Assembly (NCBI GenBank): GCA_021234155.1
Contig: JAJEKV010000422.1
Location: forward strand, 124,001 to 188,000
From: Isoetes taiwanensis
Taxonomy: Eukaryota; Streptophyta; Lycopodiopsida; Isoetales; Isoetaceae
Direction: 5' to 3'
Length of the DNA stretch: 64,000 nt
The notes below the pieces were generated by a model that was not told the origin of the DNA, did not search any database, and saw nothing but the letters and a program-made list of their open reading frames with translations. The translations under genes were made by a program, and so were the position numbers. How positions within the stretch are numbered: the first letter of the stretch is position 1; every line of letters starts with the position of its first letter. Positions 32,104-42,752 of this stretch are shown here, piece by piece.

Positions 32104-32910
32104 TCTCTATGCCTATATATCTGTTGATTGTTCTGCCGTATTTCTTATGCCTGTTTATATAGTACTACAGATGAAGAGGATTCAATATAAGTGTAGAGGT
32201 TATAATATTGTGATTGGCATTAATAATTTGCTGTAACAAGCGTGATGCATCTAAAACAGCCTATTGCATTTTCGAAAATGCCTTTTTTTAATACATCTAT
32301 GTCATAATGAAGCCTACATATGTGGTGGAAATTTGCAAAATCTGCCTAGTTCAAGTTGTTCACCTAGATATAAATATTGCCAATTGAAGGGTACCTAATT
32401 GGTTCGGGATATTTGTTGGCCTAAACTGTCGGATTTCTTGTTGTCGTAGACCTACTACAATATTTATCTTCTATTTTATCAAAAAACTCACGAGAAAATT
32501 TAACGGAGGCATGTGCGAAACGATTGTTGTTAGCATTAAGTTAAAAAAAAGATTGTTGTTAGCATTAAGTTAAAAAAAAGAAGTATAGATGAATATGCGA
32601 AGCCATTGCCGTAGGATTAAGTTAGGCTAACTTAATAGGTATATATACGAAGCAATTCCGTTAGCATTAAGTTAGCACTAACTTAACCAAGACATGTGCG
32701 AACACATTTTTATTTTGTCGTTAAGTTAAAAAAAAAATAACCTAACTTGTTCTTGTGCGAAAGGATTTAACTAGTTTCCGTTATCTTAAAGTCTTAACGG
32801 AAAGTTAACTTAGTCTTGGTGCGAACGCAAAGGTCCCTGTTATGTTTAACTGAGCAGTTAAAAAAAATTAACTTAATCCTAACTTAATGGTGGGTGCGAA
32901 GGTACCCTAA

Positions 32911-33393
32911 CCATAATATTAAAATAATAGTATAAATATTGCAGTATACGGCGACATATGTTATAATATATGTTGTTGACTTATGATGTACTTTTGTGCT
33001 GATAATATGCGAATATGCTATTCACAAACTTTATGCCACAAAAGAGGAAGCATAAGCTTTTAAGCTTTATCATAATATTAAAATATGAATGTGCTTTTGT
33101 GCTGATAATATGCGAATATGCTATTAAATATGTCAACACTTATATTCATTATATGATAATAATTTGCCATCATTTATTTTTTGTTAAATAACAAATTTTC
33201 TAAGCTTCAAATGTTGCCCATCTTGACACATTTCTTAGGATGAATTCCTATGTAGAGTCGTGCTGCAACATTATGATCGTGCATTAGTATGTCATAGATA
33301 GATAGATAGGTAGGTAGGTAGGTAGATACAATTTTAATGCCTATGGATGGATGGATGGATGGATGGATGGATAGAATTTTAACGTCCACAACA
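32911..33393. other. AT-rich spacer with duplicated word and (GATG)n
   Basis: TGTGCTGATAATATGCGAATATGCTATT recurs at 32997-33024 and 33095-33122. CATAAGCTTTTAAGCTT also recurs. A short GGAT tetranucleotide run lies at about 33341-33371. No gene was seen. Confidence 0.7.
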
Positions 33394-33650
33394 TTAGTGA
33401 CTTTGAAAGACCTAGACCCAATGAAAAGCAACACAATCTCCATATCCCATAGGTCTAAAAAAGCAACCACTTTCAATTTTGATTGTGGTCATACCACTTT
33501 CAATAATAAACCACAGCATTAGTGATTTTGGGATATCAAGACCCAATGAAAAGCAACACAATCACCATATCCCATAGGTCTGAAAAAGCGACCAATATCA
33601 AAATCTTAGGATCACAAATATAATCAGCTACAAACAAGAAAGCATAAGCT
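33394..33650 (-). pseudogene. Two tandem partial copies of the aegerolysin-like exon start
   Basis: 33394-33456 and 33490-33650 both match the exon-start part of the copy at 28690-28890 (minus strand). The second includes the acceptor-like TTTTTCAG before the exon. Neither extends into the 3' half. The copies directly precede the Helitron terminus at 33668. Confidence 0.6.
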
Positions 33651-33667
33651 TTTAAGCTTAATCATAA

Positions 33668-33697
33668 CTAGTAACGGGTGCCCGGCATTGCCGGGCA
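33668..33697 (-). mobile_element. Helitron 3' terminus, minus strand
   Basis: On the minus strand an 8-bp stem hairpin (TGCCCGGC-AAT-GCCGGGCA, 33697-33679) is followed by CCCGTTA and CTAG (33671-33668), then T. This is the canonical plant Helitron 3' end. All Helitron proteins from 37101 to 47195 read on this strand, so this could be the terminus of the Rep-helicase element. About 3.4 kb lies between them. Confidence 0.8.
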
Positions 33698-34184
33698 TAA
33701 GTCTAACATGTGATAAACTCTGGAGATGGTGGTAGAATCTGGTAATGGTCGTGCCCCTTAAGAGAAGTGAAGTGTAGATAATGGAGGCTTTTCATGGAAG
33801 TGTAGATGCATAAGCCAATAGTTATTCAAATAATGTACATGGATCGACAAAATGTCACGGAGATTCGTATGTTGACTAATATAAATTGTAGCTGACTTAA
33901 CGATTTCCATAGAAATAATTCACAGCTTTTGCAATCAAGTGGAAAATGGTCTATGTCTACTATATATTTGTCATGTCACCTTTTAAATCTTTTATGAGAT
34001 CAAGAAGAGGGAGCGTAATGGTTGGAGAACTTTACGTAATGGAGTTGGGATGCAAGTGTAGGTCAGGCCAAGAAGCATAATTGTGGAACTTGAACAACAT
34101 TTGTAAGCTTATTTATCTAGATTATTGTTTACAAGAAACTTATCGCGGCAGCCAAGGCCGCCGCGAACGTTTCTCTTCCCCAAC

Positions 34185-34632
34185 TCGTCTATACATGCTA
34201 GAACATGCAGGATTTGAACCTGCATTTTTTTTTGCCGTGTGTTTAGTGCCCGCACGATAGAAGGATGCTGACCATTAACGACTATAGGATTCTTTTTTTT
34301 TTTTTTTTTGTCAATCATGTCATGCAATGATAGCCAGTGGGTTTTGAACCTGGGCAGGGGAACTCCCGTATCCAATGGTCTGACCACCAGGCCATAATCA
34401 CCATGAACATAGATCATTCATGCCACCCAATATATGCCACCCAATAATAGCCAGTGGGATTTGAGCTTGGACGGGGGGCACCCATATCCAATAGCCTAAC
34501 CACTAGACTGATATTGCGATAAGCCTTTTATAGTTCAATCATGCCACCCAATGATAGCCAGTGGGGTTTGAGCCTGGGCGGGGAACACCCGTAACCAGTA
34601 GCCTAACCACTAGACTGTCAGTGCGATAAGCA
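34185..34632 (-). repeat. Cluster of tRNA-related SINE-like copies
   Basis: Three related blocks (about 34311-34412, 34427-34525, 34540-34632) contain, on the minus strand, a TAGTGGTTAGGCTA A-box-like word and a GGCTCAAACCCC B-box-like word. Each ends near GCGATAAG or an equivalent. A fourth, different block at about 34185-34290 has a perfect T-arm-like stem (GCAGGTTCAAATCCTGC). None folds into a complete tRNA. Confidence 0.6.
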
Positions 34633-34726
34633 TTTCTTTTATATATGTAAGCAAAGGGAATCCCATAGTAGCTATGTAGCACGACGTCTATTGAACGGGC
34701 AGATATGTATATATGTATGTACATGT

Positions 34727-36578
34727 CATAGTTACCAAAAACGAAAACGGAATGAAAACGGCAGGTTGGGATTGAAAACGAAAACGAAAACGAATACGAA
34801 AACGGCCCAAAAAACGGCAAGTTCTTGAAAAAATCCCCCAAAAAAAAGCGTACATGTATAAATGCACTCATAATGTAAATTTATCATACTTATAACAGTA
34901 GAATCTAAATATGCTTATACAATGTAACTAAATAACATTTCATAAATAAGTGATTTCAAGAAAGAAGGTTGCGATCTATATAAGTCATTAAGGCCCCAAG
35001 CCTTCCTTGCAAATGACTTATAAATTCATCCAGAGGCCAATCTAAGTAGAAATATAATGCCCCTTATGTCTTACCCGATTCATTCAAAGAATTCCTAGGT
35101 TTTTTTTATCTTTCAAAGCTATTGCCCTAAGGTCGGCCATAAATCATAGCAGAGAGAGTACTAGGATTTATGTACAGACCATATTCCTATAGATCATATG
35201 AAAACCAGATAAAACAAATTTTCCAGATTAGATTCACTTAAAAAACATTTTGCCAGTCTGAATATTATTTTTTTGAAGAAAAACAGATACAAACCATTTT
35301 TATGGCTAAGCCAAATGGTGTTTTAACTTCAGAACAAAGTACATAAATATCCTGCTAGAGTGAACTCAAATAGATGAAGTGAAGTAGATTTGCATAGCAT
35401 ATTGCTAAGTCTTTCTTTCCAAATACTTGAGTTTGCATTTTCTGCAGTCGAAATTTAGGGAAGAAGAAGTATGACTAAAGCTTTAGGAAAGAAGAAGATG
35501 ACTGAAGCACTTAACAATATGTCTTTGATCATGAAAAGTCACATCTGTTTTGATGAACTAGAACCTCTTGAACCATTTTTTGTTGCAGAAATAGACGAGG
35601 TCTCAGTTGCCTGCAATCCAACCATTAGATATTTGCCATAACTGCGTAACAAAAAAAAGGAATTAACAGGTTAGCTAAAGAATCTCGTGGCCTATAGACC
35701 CTTCAAACTTAGACAAAAATAATAAAAGCAAACTATTGTATCATCAGTCCTAAATAATTCTGTAAAACATAAGCTGCTACAGACATGAATTTGATGGTTA
35801 GGTTTCTAAAATATGAATTTGATGCTGCTATAGAACCGTAATGCTATTTAAATCTTATTTCTTCATGTCTGTTTGCAAAATCGAAATGCTCTTCATTGTA
35901 TGTCTATGCTGTTTTCAATATCACTATACAAAATGCATAAAATCGAAATGCTCTTCATTGTATATGATGTTTCAATCAAAATGTTCTTCATTGTATATGC
36001 TACTACAAAACTAAAAGTCTTCAGACTGATAGATCTAACTCAATACAAAATGGAAATCGAAATACTCTTCTGAAAATTGAAATATTCTAGAAATCGAAAA
36101 GCTCTTGCTTGTATATGTTGTTTTTTCAACGAAATGATCTTTATTGTGCATATTGCTACAAAACCTAAATGCTTCAGACTGAAAGAATAGAAAAATCTTA
36201 ACTGGAAATGCTGGAATGGATGAAAACCATGATCTTCTTAACTAACAACAGCCTCTTACGCCTTCAAACTGAGATTGAATCAGTTGCTCCAAGACTCGGC
36301 CGCGCATACAGAGCCGGTTGTAGGCTCTCAAAAATAGGGGGCCCGTTTTTCCCTCAAAATTTGCCTAAACGTCGTCCAACAAATTCGTGGACGGCCTGAA
36401 AAAAAAAATATTACCAAAAACGGACGTTTTTTACACAAAAACGGCAAAAAAAAACGCCACCTCACCGTTTTTTTGCATCACGTTTTTTAGAGGGCCGTTT
36501 TAGCATTTGAATACGGCTCGGGGAAAAAAGTCAAAAACGGCAAAAAAACGGCGAAAACGGCCGTTTTCGGTAACTATG
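34727..36578. mobile_element. Non-autonomous hAT-like transposon, 1.85 kb
   Basis: The ends are CATAGTTACCAAAAACGAAA and, inverted, CATAGTTACCGAAAACGGCC. GTACATGT is duplicated exactly at 34719-34726 and 36579-36586 (8 bp, the hAT size). Both subterminal zones are packed with AAAACGG/CCGTTTT words, as expected for transposase-binding sites. The interior has no ORF over 66 codons. Words such as ATCGAAATGCTCTTCATTGT recur near 35880-36000. Confidence 0.88.
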
Positions 36579-36698
36579 GTACATGTACTTGTTGGTTTTA
36601 TAGGAACATATATTAGAAGGAAGGAAAGAAGGAAGTATGTCAAGAAAAGATAACAATCGTGATTGTATACTATTTCAAATTTGAAGATTCATATGCTC

Positions 36699-36791
36699 TG
36701 CCCACCATATAGTCAGTGGGGTTTGAGTATGGGAGGGCACACCTGCAACCATTAGCCTAACCACCAGACTATTACTGCGATAAACATCTTA
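36699..36791 (-). repeat. Further tRNA-related SINE-like copy
   Basis: It matches the blocks at 34311-34632 (GTCAGTGGGGTTTGAG ... CCTAACCACCAGACTATTAC) with the same spacing of the A- and B-box-like words. Confidence 0.6.
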
Positions 36792-37100
36792 TTTAAACTT
36801 GCAAGCAAGACAACTCCATTAATTATATATGTGACTATTTCCCTTTTTTTTTAATTTCAAAGACAATATACCTTCATGCATTGCATGCAAGCTAGATGTA
36901 CTGGTGCTGGTGTTCATTTGATATATCTAAAAACACGTTGGTCTCCTTCGATGGATAAAGGCATGCCTGCATGAATGATAGATGGATTTGAGTTTGGACA
37001 AATTGCGTACTGAAAGCAAGAACCACGTACCGTTTGGACAAATTGCCTTCCCTCGTGAAGTTTTATTTGATGAATAAACTGGGGAATACGTACCTTAATG

Positions 37101-38974
37101 TCAAAGTAGTTCCTTATAGACAACGTTCACCGTACTTTTTGTTGTGTTTTCGGGGGAGAGGAGTATCAATACATCTTGCCTGTTCCGCACACGAGTAAAG
37201 GCCATATACAATTGCCCATGTGCAAAGACGTTTGTGCGTAAATCAATGACAACCCGGTCTAACGTTAAACCCTGACAACTATTAAAAGTGGTCGAGTACG
37301 ATAGACGCAATGGTAATTGCCATCTATGGATAGTCCACGGACGATTTTCTGGTTGATAGAAGAAATCTGCCCTAGAGATTGGATATGTGTTTCCTTCTGG
37401 ATCACCAAGGAGTCTCACCATTACAAACTTTGCATGCATCGATTCAATCACGACCCTAGCATTCTTCACAAGGCCCTTCTCCATGTCTAATCGTTTCATC
37501 ACGTGGCATGTTGCCCCCACTTTAAGCCTAAGCTCATGGTTAGGAATCCCGGAATGCGTGAAATTGTTCAAGAAATCCGAAGTTGCATACGGATGCTCGT
37601 GGATAAGTTCGTCCTGCTCGGTTATATGATCGTGGCTGTAATAAGATTTATCCTGGCTGGGAACATCATCTAATATACGACCATTGAACTCGTCAACGTG
37701 TTTGTTGATCGGAGCAAGGGATATCTGCTTGTCACATTCCACTGGGTTGCGAAGGATATCCGGGGGATAAAGGAATTCTGCTGTATCTAAGATGTTTGTA
37801 GTTGTATTGAATAAATCCAACGACACCGTGGTTTCTTCCCAATTCTCCCCAAGGTTGTCAACAAACATCATTAGCTCAGGATCTCCTGCGTTTCGTATAG
37901 GCTGATGCAACCTCAACACACGGAATATTCTCCATAATGACGAGGATTTTATAGACGCACTGAATGTCGCAATCCTCCCCTCCTCCTGTCACAAATCGTC
38001 ACACCTCCCTTCACGACAGGGGCGACTTGCCTGAAATCACCAGCAGCTATGAAATGTTTTCCACCAAATGGAAGATCGTTTCTACACAACCGCTGAAGAA
38101 CATGATTCACGCTTTCTATAACGGCCTTATTGGCCATTGGGAACTCATCCCAAATAATGACTTTGGCCTCAACGATGAGTTGTGATACTCCTGAATCACA
38201 TTCTAGCATCGAGTGAAGTCTCACATTGTTTTCAACCACAGGGATTTGGAATAGGGAATGTGTTGTTCGTCCGCCTGCATACAATCGAGCTGCCAGAGCC
38301 GTTGTACCACATGGAAGGACTATGCCTCCATTGCTGTGTATGAGAAAGCATATGCAATTCAACAAAAATGTTTTTCCTGTACCTGCTTTTCCATCTACAA
38401 AGATAGGTTCGTTCGCTCGGGGAGATTCTAGCCATTGTCTTATGAAAGTGTATAATTCCAATTGGTTGTCATTCATCATACTTGACATTTGCAATGCAGA
38501 GTTCAGATATGATGCATGGTCAGAAAATTTCTCTAGCTCGTGCATCACATCCCTTCCGACACGGTGCTGCAGTTGGAGGCCAAATGCCACGATGTTAGTG
38601 CCATGCTGGACTAATATATTATTGACTAGATGAAGAGCTTCATTGAAGGCAATTACATCGTTGTTTGGATACTCGTCTAATAGATCAAGGCTCATAGGCA
38701 CTTGAAACTTAGTCCATAATTCAGCTGCTGGTCCTTGGTCGAGTAACAACATGGCAAACAGGAAACGCAATTGTGTAGGGCTCAACGATAAGGAAACTGC
38801 CTCCTCCATAACTAATGTTGCCTCATTGTGTGCTGCGAGCAAACCCGCTGCTTCTGCAGCCTGTTGATATGTCTCATATAGGTGATCATCAACGATCTTT
38901 AATTCATCCCATGATCTTGCAGGACGATGCAGCAGAATCTGTCTTAAATAAAATGCCTCGCCAACCTTAGGTAA
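37101..38974 (-). pseudogene. Helitron helicase domain (Pif1-like), copy A
   Basis: It reads in the same frame as the upstream Rep after an in-frame TAA (38975-38977). It shows GEAFYLRQILLHRPARSWDE, Walker A GKAGTGKTF, Walker B IIWDEFPMANK, and motif III GDFRQVAPVV. A frameshift near 37920-37950 follows. The 37919-37101 frame then continues with motif V (SCQGLTLDRVVIDLR) and motif VI (YMAFTRVRNR). Thus all the main SF1 helicase motifs of a Helitron RepHel are present. The helicase unwinds DNA during rolling-circle transposition. With one frameshift here and other lesions in Rep, the copy is recently dead, unless an intron or sequencing errors account for the breaks. Confidence 0.88.
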
Positions 38975-40868
38975 TTATAATAGACGGATTCTACATACTG
39001 ATTGCCTTGTCTTCTTTCTCACGATGTTGCGTGCAAATCCTGATCGCTCCTGTTCCATGTAATATCCAGGTTTAAATGAGGATGATGGATTATATGCCAA
39101 CAAATTGTATTGCTCATAGTATTGGATATATGTAAGCGTATCGAACACATGGTCAAGTGGCCGCAGGAAGTATCGGTCCAACAACGACCTCGTATTTGAC
39201 CGCAATAGATGCAAAGGTAGACATTTAACAGCAGGGGTTTTATTTGTTATGTCGTATGACATTATTCTCCAAGATGCCTCCATGGCTGATAGATAGCATG
39301 CCTTTACATATTCTTGTATCTCATTCCTATGGCCTGCTCCAGTAGTATGCCCTTGTGAGGTGCGTTCAGGAGCTTGCCCTGTGTCATGGGTTGCATGCTC
39401 ACCACTAACATGTGCATCTCTCCCATGCTGAACTCCTTGTTGGCCAGGAACTGACGACAATTCCACGCGTGTTTGCCTCTCTTGGGTTATTGAGAACCTT
39501 GCTGTATCAAATCCCTTATATATATAACCGTAAAGGTAAGAGAAGACATGCACGGTGGATGCGATATCAACCGTAATATGACAGTCGAGTTCATGGAGCA
39601 GGAAAGCATTGTATGGAACTATCCACGCATCGTCCACTCTTTCTTCTATATTGCACATAGCCCTTTGAGTCAAGGTGCGTCGTTGGATTGACTAGTTTTG
39701 GATACTTGTAGCAGCATGGAGAACTACATGGGGAGCACCTGGTAGAATGTCTATGGACCATAAATTTTTGGACCTGTCCCCGAAGAATTGGATCACTTGG
39801 TAGCTCCGCAGATATAATATCATCAACACATTCTATTGGTATATCTGGTTCTGTACGTAACACAAGATGCGCGTGAGGAAGTCCTCGCTTTTGAAACTCT
39901 ACTACCGTGATTATATATGACACCCGTTGAAAAAATTTATGTAAGAGTTCTTTTAGCCGTTGTAACCTTCCATGAAAATATCGTACAATGATCGTAGGAC
40001 TATCAGATGCATTTTGGTCAGGTCTAAGGACAGCCCTTATTTCTGGCCAATCCGTATTCGTCGTCATCGTAATGAATAAAGTTGGACGACCCTTTGCCCT
40101 AGAGAGTGCTAACGCATCAGCAACCTGTACAGAACACCATCTCTGGCAACCCAGGAACGATGAAGGCAATATAATATCACTCTGGTTGTCATTTTCTTGC
40201 TCGGAATAATCTTCGTCAGATTGAGCCCTCCTATTTCGGAAGGCAGGTGTCCTAAATTAATTCAGGCGTGCATCCTCAACCCTTGAATACATGTCACCTA
40301 GGTACTCCCCACACAGACGTCCTAGTCGAAGGAACCTATCCTCATGCAATAACCTTGCCCTATACCATTGGAGTTGCATGAGACCATGATCATTCATGGG
40401 CCCCCATCCCAGTGTACCATGTGGAAAAAGCAGTGGATACTGCAGAGGTTCATACATGGGATCGAGGATGTTTACGAAGGTCGGCTCTCCCTCACTTCGA
40501 GCCCAAAATTGTGCAACCCGGGATGCAATATCAGCCGTGTTACTAACCTCTGCAATCGTTGCCATTTCATCACTTCCAACTACACCTTCAATTGTGATGT
40601 ATGCTGAAGGCATACGCATACTCCCATTGTCCGAAGAGCTCTCCCTATCATCTACCACTGGTACAACACGTTGTGTATCTCCTATCGATTGAAACAGGCG
40701 CTGTCTAGCACACTCTCTTGCCAATGCTCGCAAATGTACATAACGCCCCGACCCTCTCACGCCTATCTGACTTTCGGCTGGATTCAGTGCGTTACCATCC
40801 ATACTCCTTGATCCACTAAATTTAACACACAAACTCAGTGCATAAGTCACGGTAGAAGAATAACTCAC
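38975..40868 (-). pseudogene. Helitron Rep (HUH nuclease) domain, copy A
   Basis: The 40868-40257 frame has the Helitron N-terminal segment (YEPLQYPLLFPHGTLGW). After an in-frame TAA at 40257-40259 it goes on, same frame, through GRPTLFITMTTNTDWPEI and FQKRGLPHAHLVL, whose H-A-H is the HUH metal site. A frameshift near 39600-39700 leads to the 39673-38975 frame, with WIVPYNAFLL and the two-tyrosine motif YLYGYIYKG. The protein cuts and joins single strands during rolling-circle transposition. Its first 200 residues differ from copy B, so the two are distinct lineages. Lesions in this part: one stop, one frameshift and the terminal TAA. Confidence 0.88.
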
Positions 40869-41635
40869 ATGTTATATGTTTTTCCAAAGGGCGATCCACC
40901 ACACAATTTGAAGAAGCATTGGGATTAATTATCTGTGTTTGTAATCGAAGGAAGGACAACATTAGCACCAACTATCATATATCCACATCAATGGCATGAC
41001 TTTTTTAATGTCACCATAACTCATCCCACACATATAGTTTATGACAAATTTAGTGTAAGGAGGTTATATAGGTGATATCTATTCCAAACAACTATAAATA
41101 CGTAAGGAGACATATGCATGTAGACGTGAAAACATCTACAAGTTTCCTGTCATCATCAGCATAGTTCATTATGCACTCACATTTCCACATCAATGGCATG
41201 TTTTCTTTCTTAACACAAATCATAACCCATCCCACACATACATTTTACGATAAATTTAATGTAATGAGACTATGTAGATAGTATGTCTCCCAAAAAAATA
41301 TAAGCATCTTATAATGTGTCCAAAGCGATAGCATAATCATCATCCCACACATACATTTTACGATAAATTTAATGTAATGAGACTATGTAGATAGTATGTC
41401 TCCCAAAAAAATATAAGCATCTTATAACGTGTCCAAAGCGATAGCATAATTATCTAACTACGGAAGGAGACATATGTATACGACGTTCATAGCGCTAGGA
41501 CATCCACAACTTTCCTCCCATCTCAGAAGCTTATGTACCTTATAGCCTGTCCATAGCGGGAGCATAATTATCTATACATAAATACAAAAAGCAGACGTCA
41601 CTATATAGTCGTTCAGAGTGATAGGCCATCTATAG
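40869..41635. repeat. Non-coding stretch with 113-bp tandem duplication
   Basis: 41228-41340 and 41341-41453 are two nearly identical 113-bp units (starting CATCCCACACATACATTTTA) with only a couple of differences. A more degenerate relative is visible at about 41025-41130. No gene was seen. Confidence 0.85.
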
Positions 41636-42040
41636 CTATCCTCCCAGTATTGCATCCATGATAGCATCTTTAGCCTCGATAACTTGTAATAGCCGATGAA
41701 GACGGGTTAACTGAGCGACGAGCCTCTTAATACTAATTGAGAGTGTTGTATGATCCTTAGACAATTTATCCAACTCATCAGAGAGCCTATCCAATTGCAA
41801 TTGCATCTTCCTTGTCATTGTAACAGGAGCGCATCTTCTGTAGGATGCTATATGTAAGGCAATCTGGTTTCGCCTGTACTTCCGAATGTTACCCTTTTTG
41901 GCAACAATCAACCCAGAGCCCTTACGACATTTTTGCTCGTTGTTCAAATGCACACCCGTACCATGAATGACTGAGGATTCACCGACAACGTTGTCTACTT
42001 TGGCAATGGCCTTACTTGTCTCCTCACCCAATTTCGCCAT
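41636..42040 (-). CDS. Hypothetical protein with coiled coil, Helitron neighbourhood
   Basis: An intact 134-codon frame. It has a basic middle (RKYRRNQIALHIASYRR) followed by heptad-like leucine spacing (LDRLSDELDKLSKDHTTLSI, then LTRLHRLLQVIE), which suggests a coiled coil. I do not recognise the family. It lies between the two Helitron Rep copies on the same strand, as a possible accessory ORF. A second ORF at 47866-48318 has a similar C-terminal look (AMDAIL), but homology is uncertain. Confidence 0.4.
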   Translation of the reverse strand: MAKLGEETSKAIAKVDNVVGESSVIHGTGVHLNNEQKCRKGSGLIVAKKGNIRKYRRNQIALHIASYRRCAPVTMTRKMQLQLDRLSDELDKLSKDHTTLSISIKRLVAQLTRLHRLLQVIEAKDAIMDAILGG

Positions 42041-42287
42041 ATACTACAATGCAAGTGACAAACACCAGATTAAATAGTATCAAACACATCGTATACTCTG
42101 GCAATATCCCCACTCCTCTTCCAACCAATTTCAATATTTAATACAATGCAAAATACAAACACCAGCTTGAATAGTTTAAAAAACATATATAGCGAGCTCC
42201 ATTGACATCCCAGCAGTATTTATATGGTAATCTTATAATATGATAGTATTAAAGCAAACAAAGGTACAATCGGTTATTTAAACTCGA

Positions 42288-42752
42288 TCAATGACTAAAT
42301 AGAGTTTCAGGTGTCACTAAATATCCCCACTTCATTCTACCATCCACCATTTCAGTCTCCACCTTGAAAATTCCTGCAGGACCAAGAGAGCCACAACCCA
42401 TATACTTATCAAGGTAGTAGAATATCACGCTTGATGGGTAGTTTGTCTCCATTATTTCTAGTTTATTGAGAAGAGACTTAGGGGGAAAACGCTCGACAGC
42501 TAAGGTGTCAAAAAGAACCTCCGAGGATCCTTGGATCCAACCACATTTAACGTGGTATAATTCATCCCCATGCCCTTTAATTGCTATATATAAGAATCGT
42601 TTTATATTAGATGTCCCCATGACAATGGACTCCGGCAATGGGATGCCCATCTGAAATGAGGGGACGTCGTCAATCCAAAAAGTATCGTCTATAGAATAAA
42701 TGGAGAGAATAAAGAACACCATAGACCAACAGTTGGCATAACAAAAGTCCAC
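42288..42752 (-). CDS. Hypothetical protein, Helitron neighbourhood
   Basis: A 154-codon intact frame. The N-terminal 20 or so residues are hydrophobic (possibly the wrong start). The body contains IKRFLYIAIKGHGDELYHVK and ends KWGYLVTPETLFSH. I recognise no family. It could be an accessory Helitron protein or a captured exon. Confidence in its being expressed is low, but the frame is longer than expected in this AT-rich DNA. Confidence 0.35.
   Translation of the reverse strand: MDFCYANCWSMVFFILSIYSIDDTFWIDDVPSFQMGIPLPESIVMGTSNIKRFLYIAIKGHGDELYHVKCGWIQGSSEVLFDTLAVERFPPKSLLNKLEIMETNYPSSVIFYYLDKYMGCGSLGPAGIFKVETEMVDGRMKWGYLVTPETLFSH

Larger units (their letters stand above)
28888..32907. mobile_element. 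Pack-type TIR transposon (PIF/Harbinger-like) carrying host gene pieces
   Basis: The ends are GGGTACCTTCGCACTCGCCG on the left and, inverted, GGGTACCTTCGCACCCACCA on the right. Similarity continues about 35 bp inward (TTAAGTTAGGATT). TAA is duplicated at 28885-28887 and 32908-32910. A related, uninterrupted sequence at about 33052-33075 (CTTTTAAGCTTTATCATAAT) confirms the empty site. Subterminal regions carry many TTAAGTT/TGCGAA words. No transposase is present. The cargo comprises an unknown ORF, an LSM14/DCP5-like fragment and a CYP94 fragment, all in plus orientation. Confidence 0.85.

Noticed and set aside
34190-34290. A genuine tRNA gene
   Set aside because: Only a T-arm-like stem is convincing; the D-arm, anticodon stem and acceptor do not pair, so it is treated as a SINE-like fragment.
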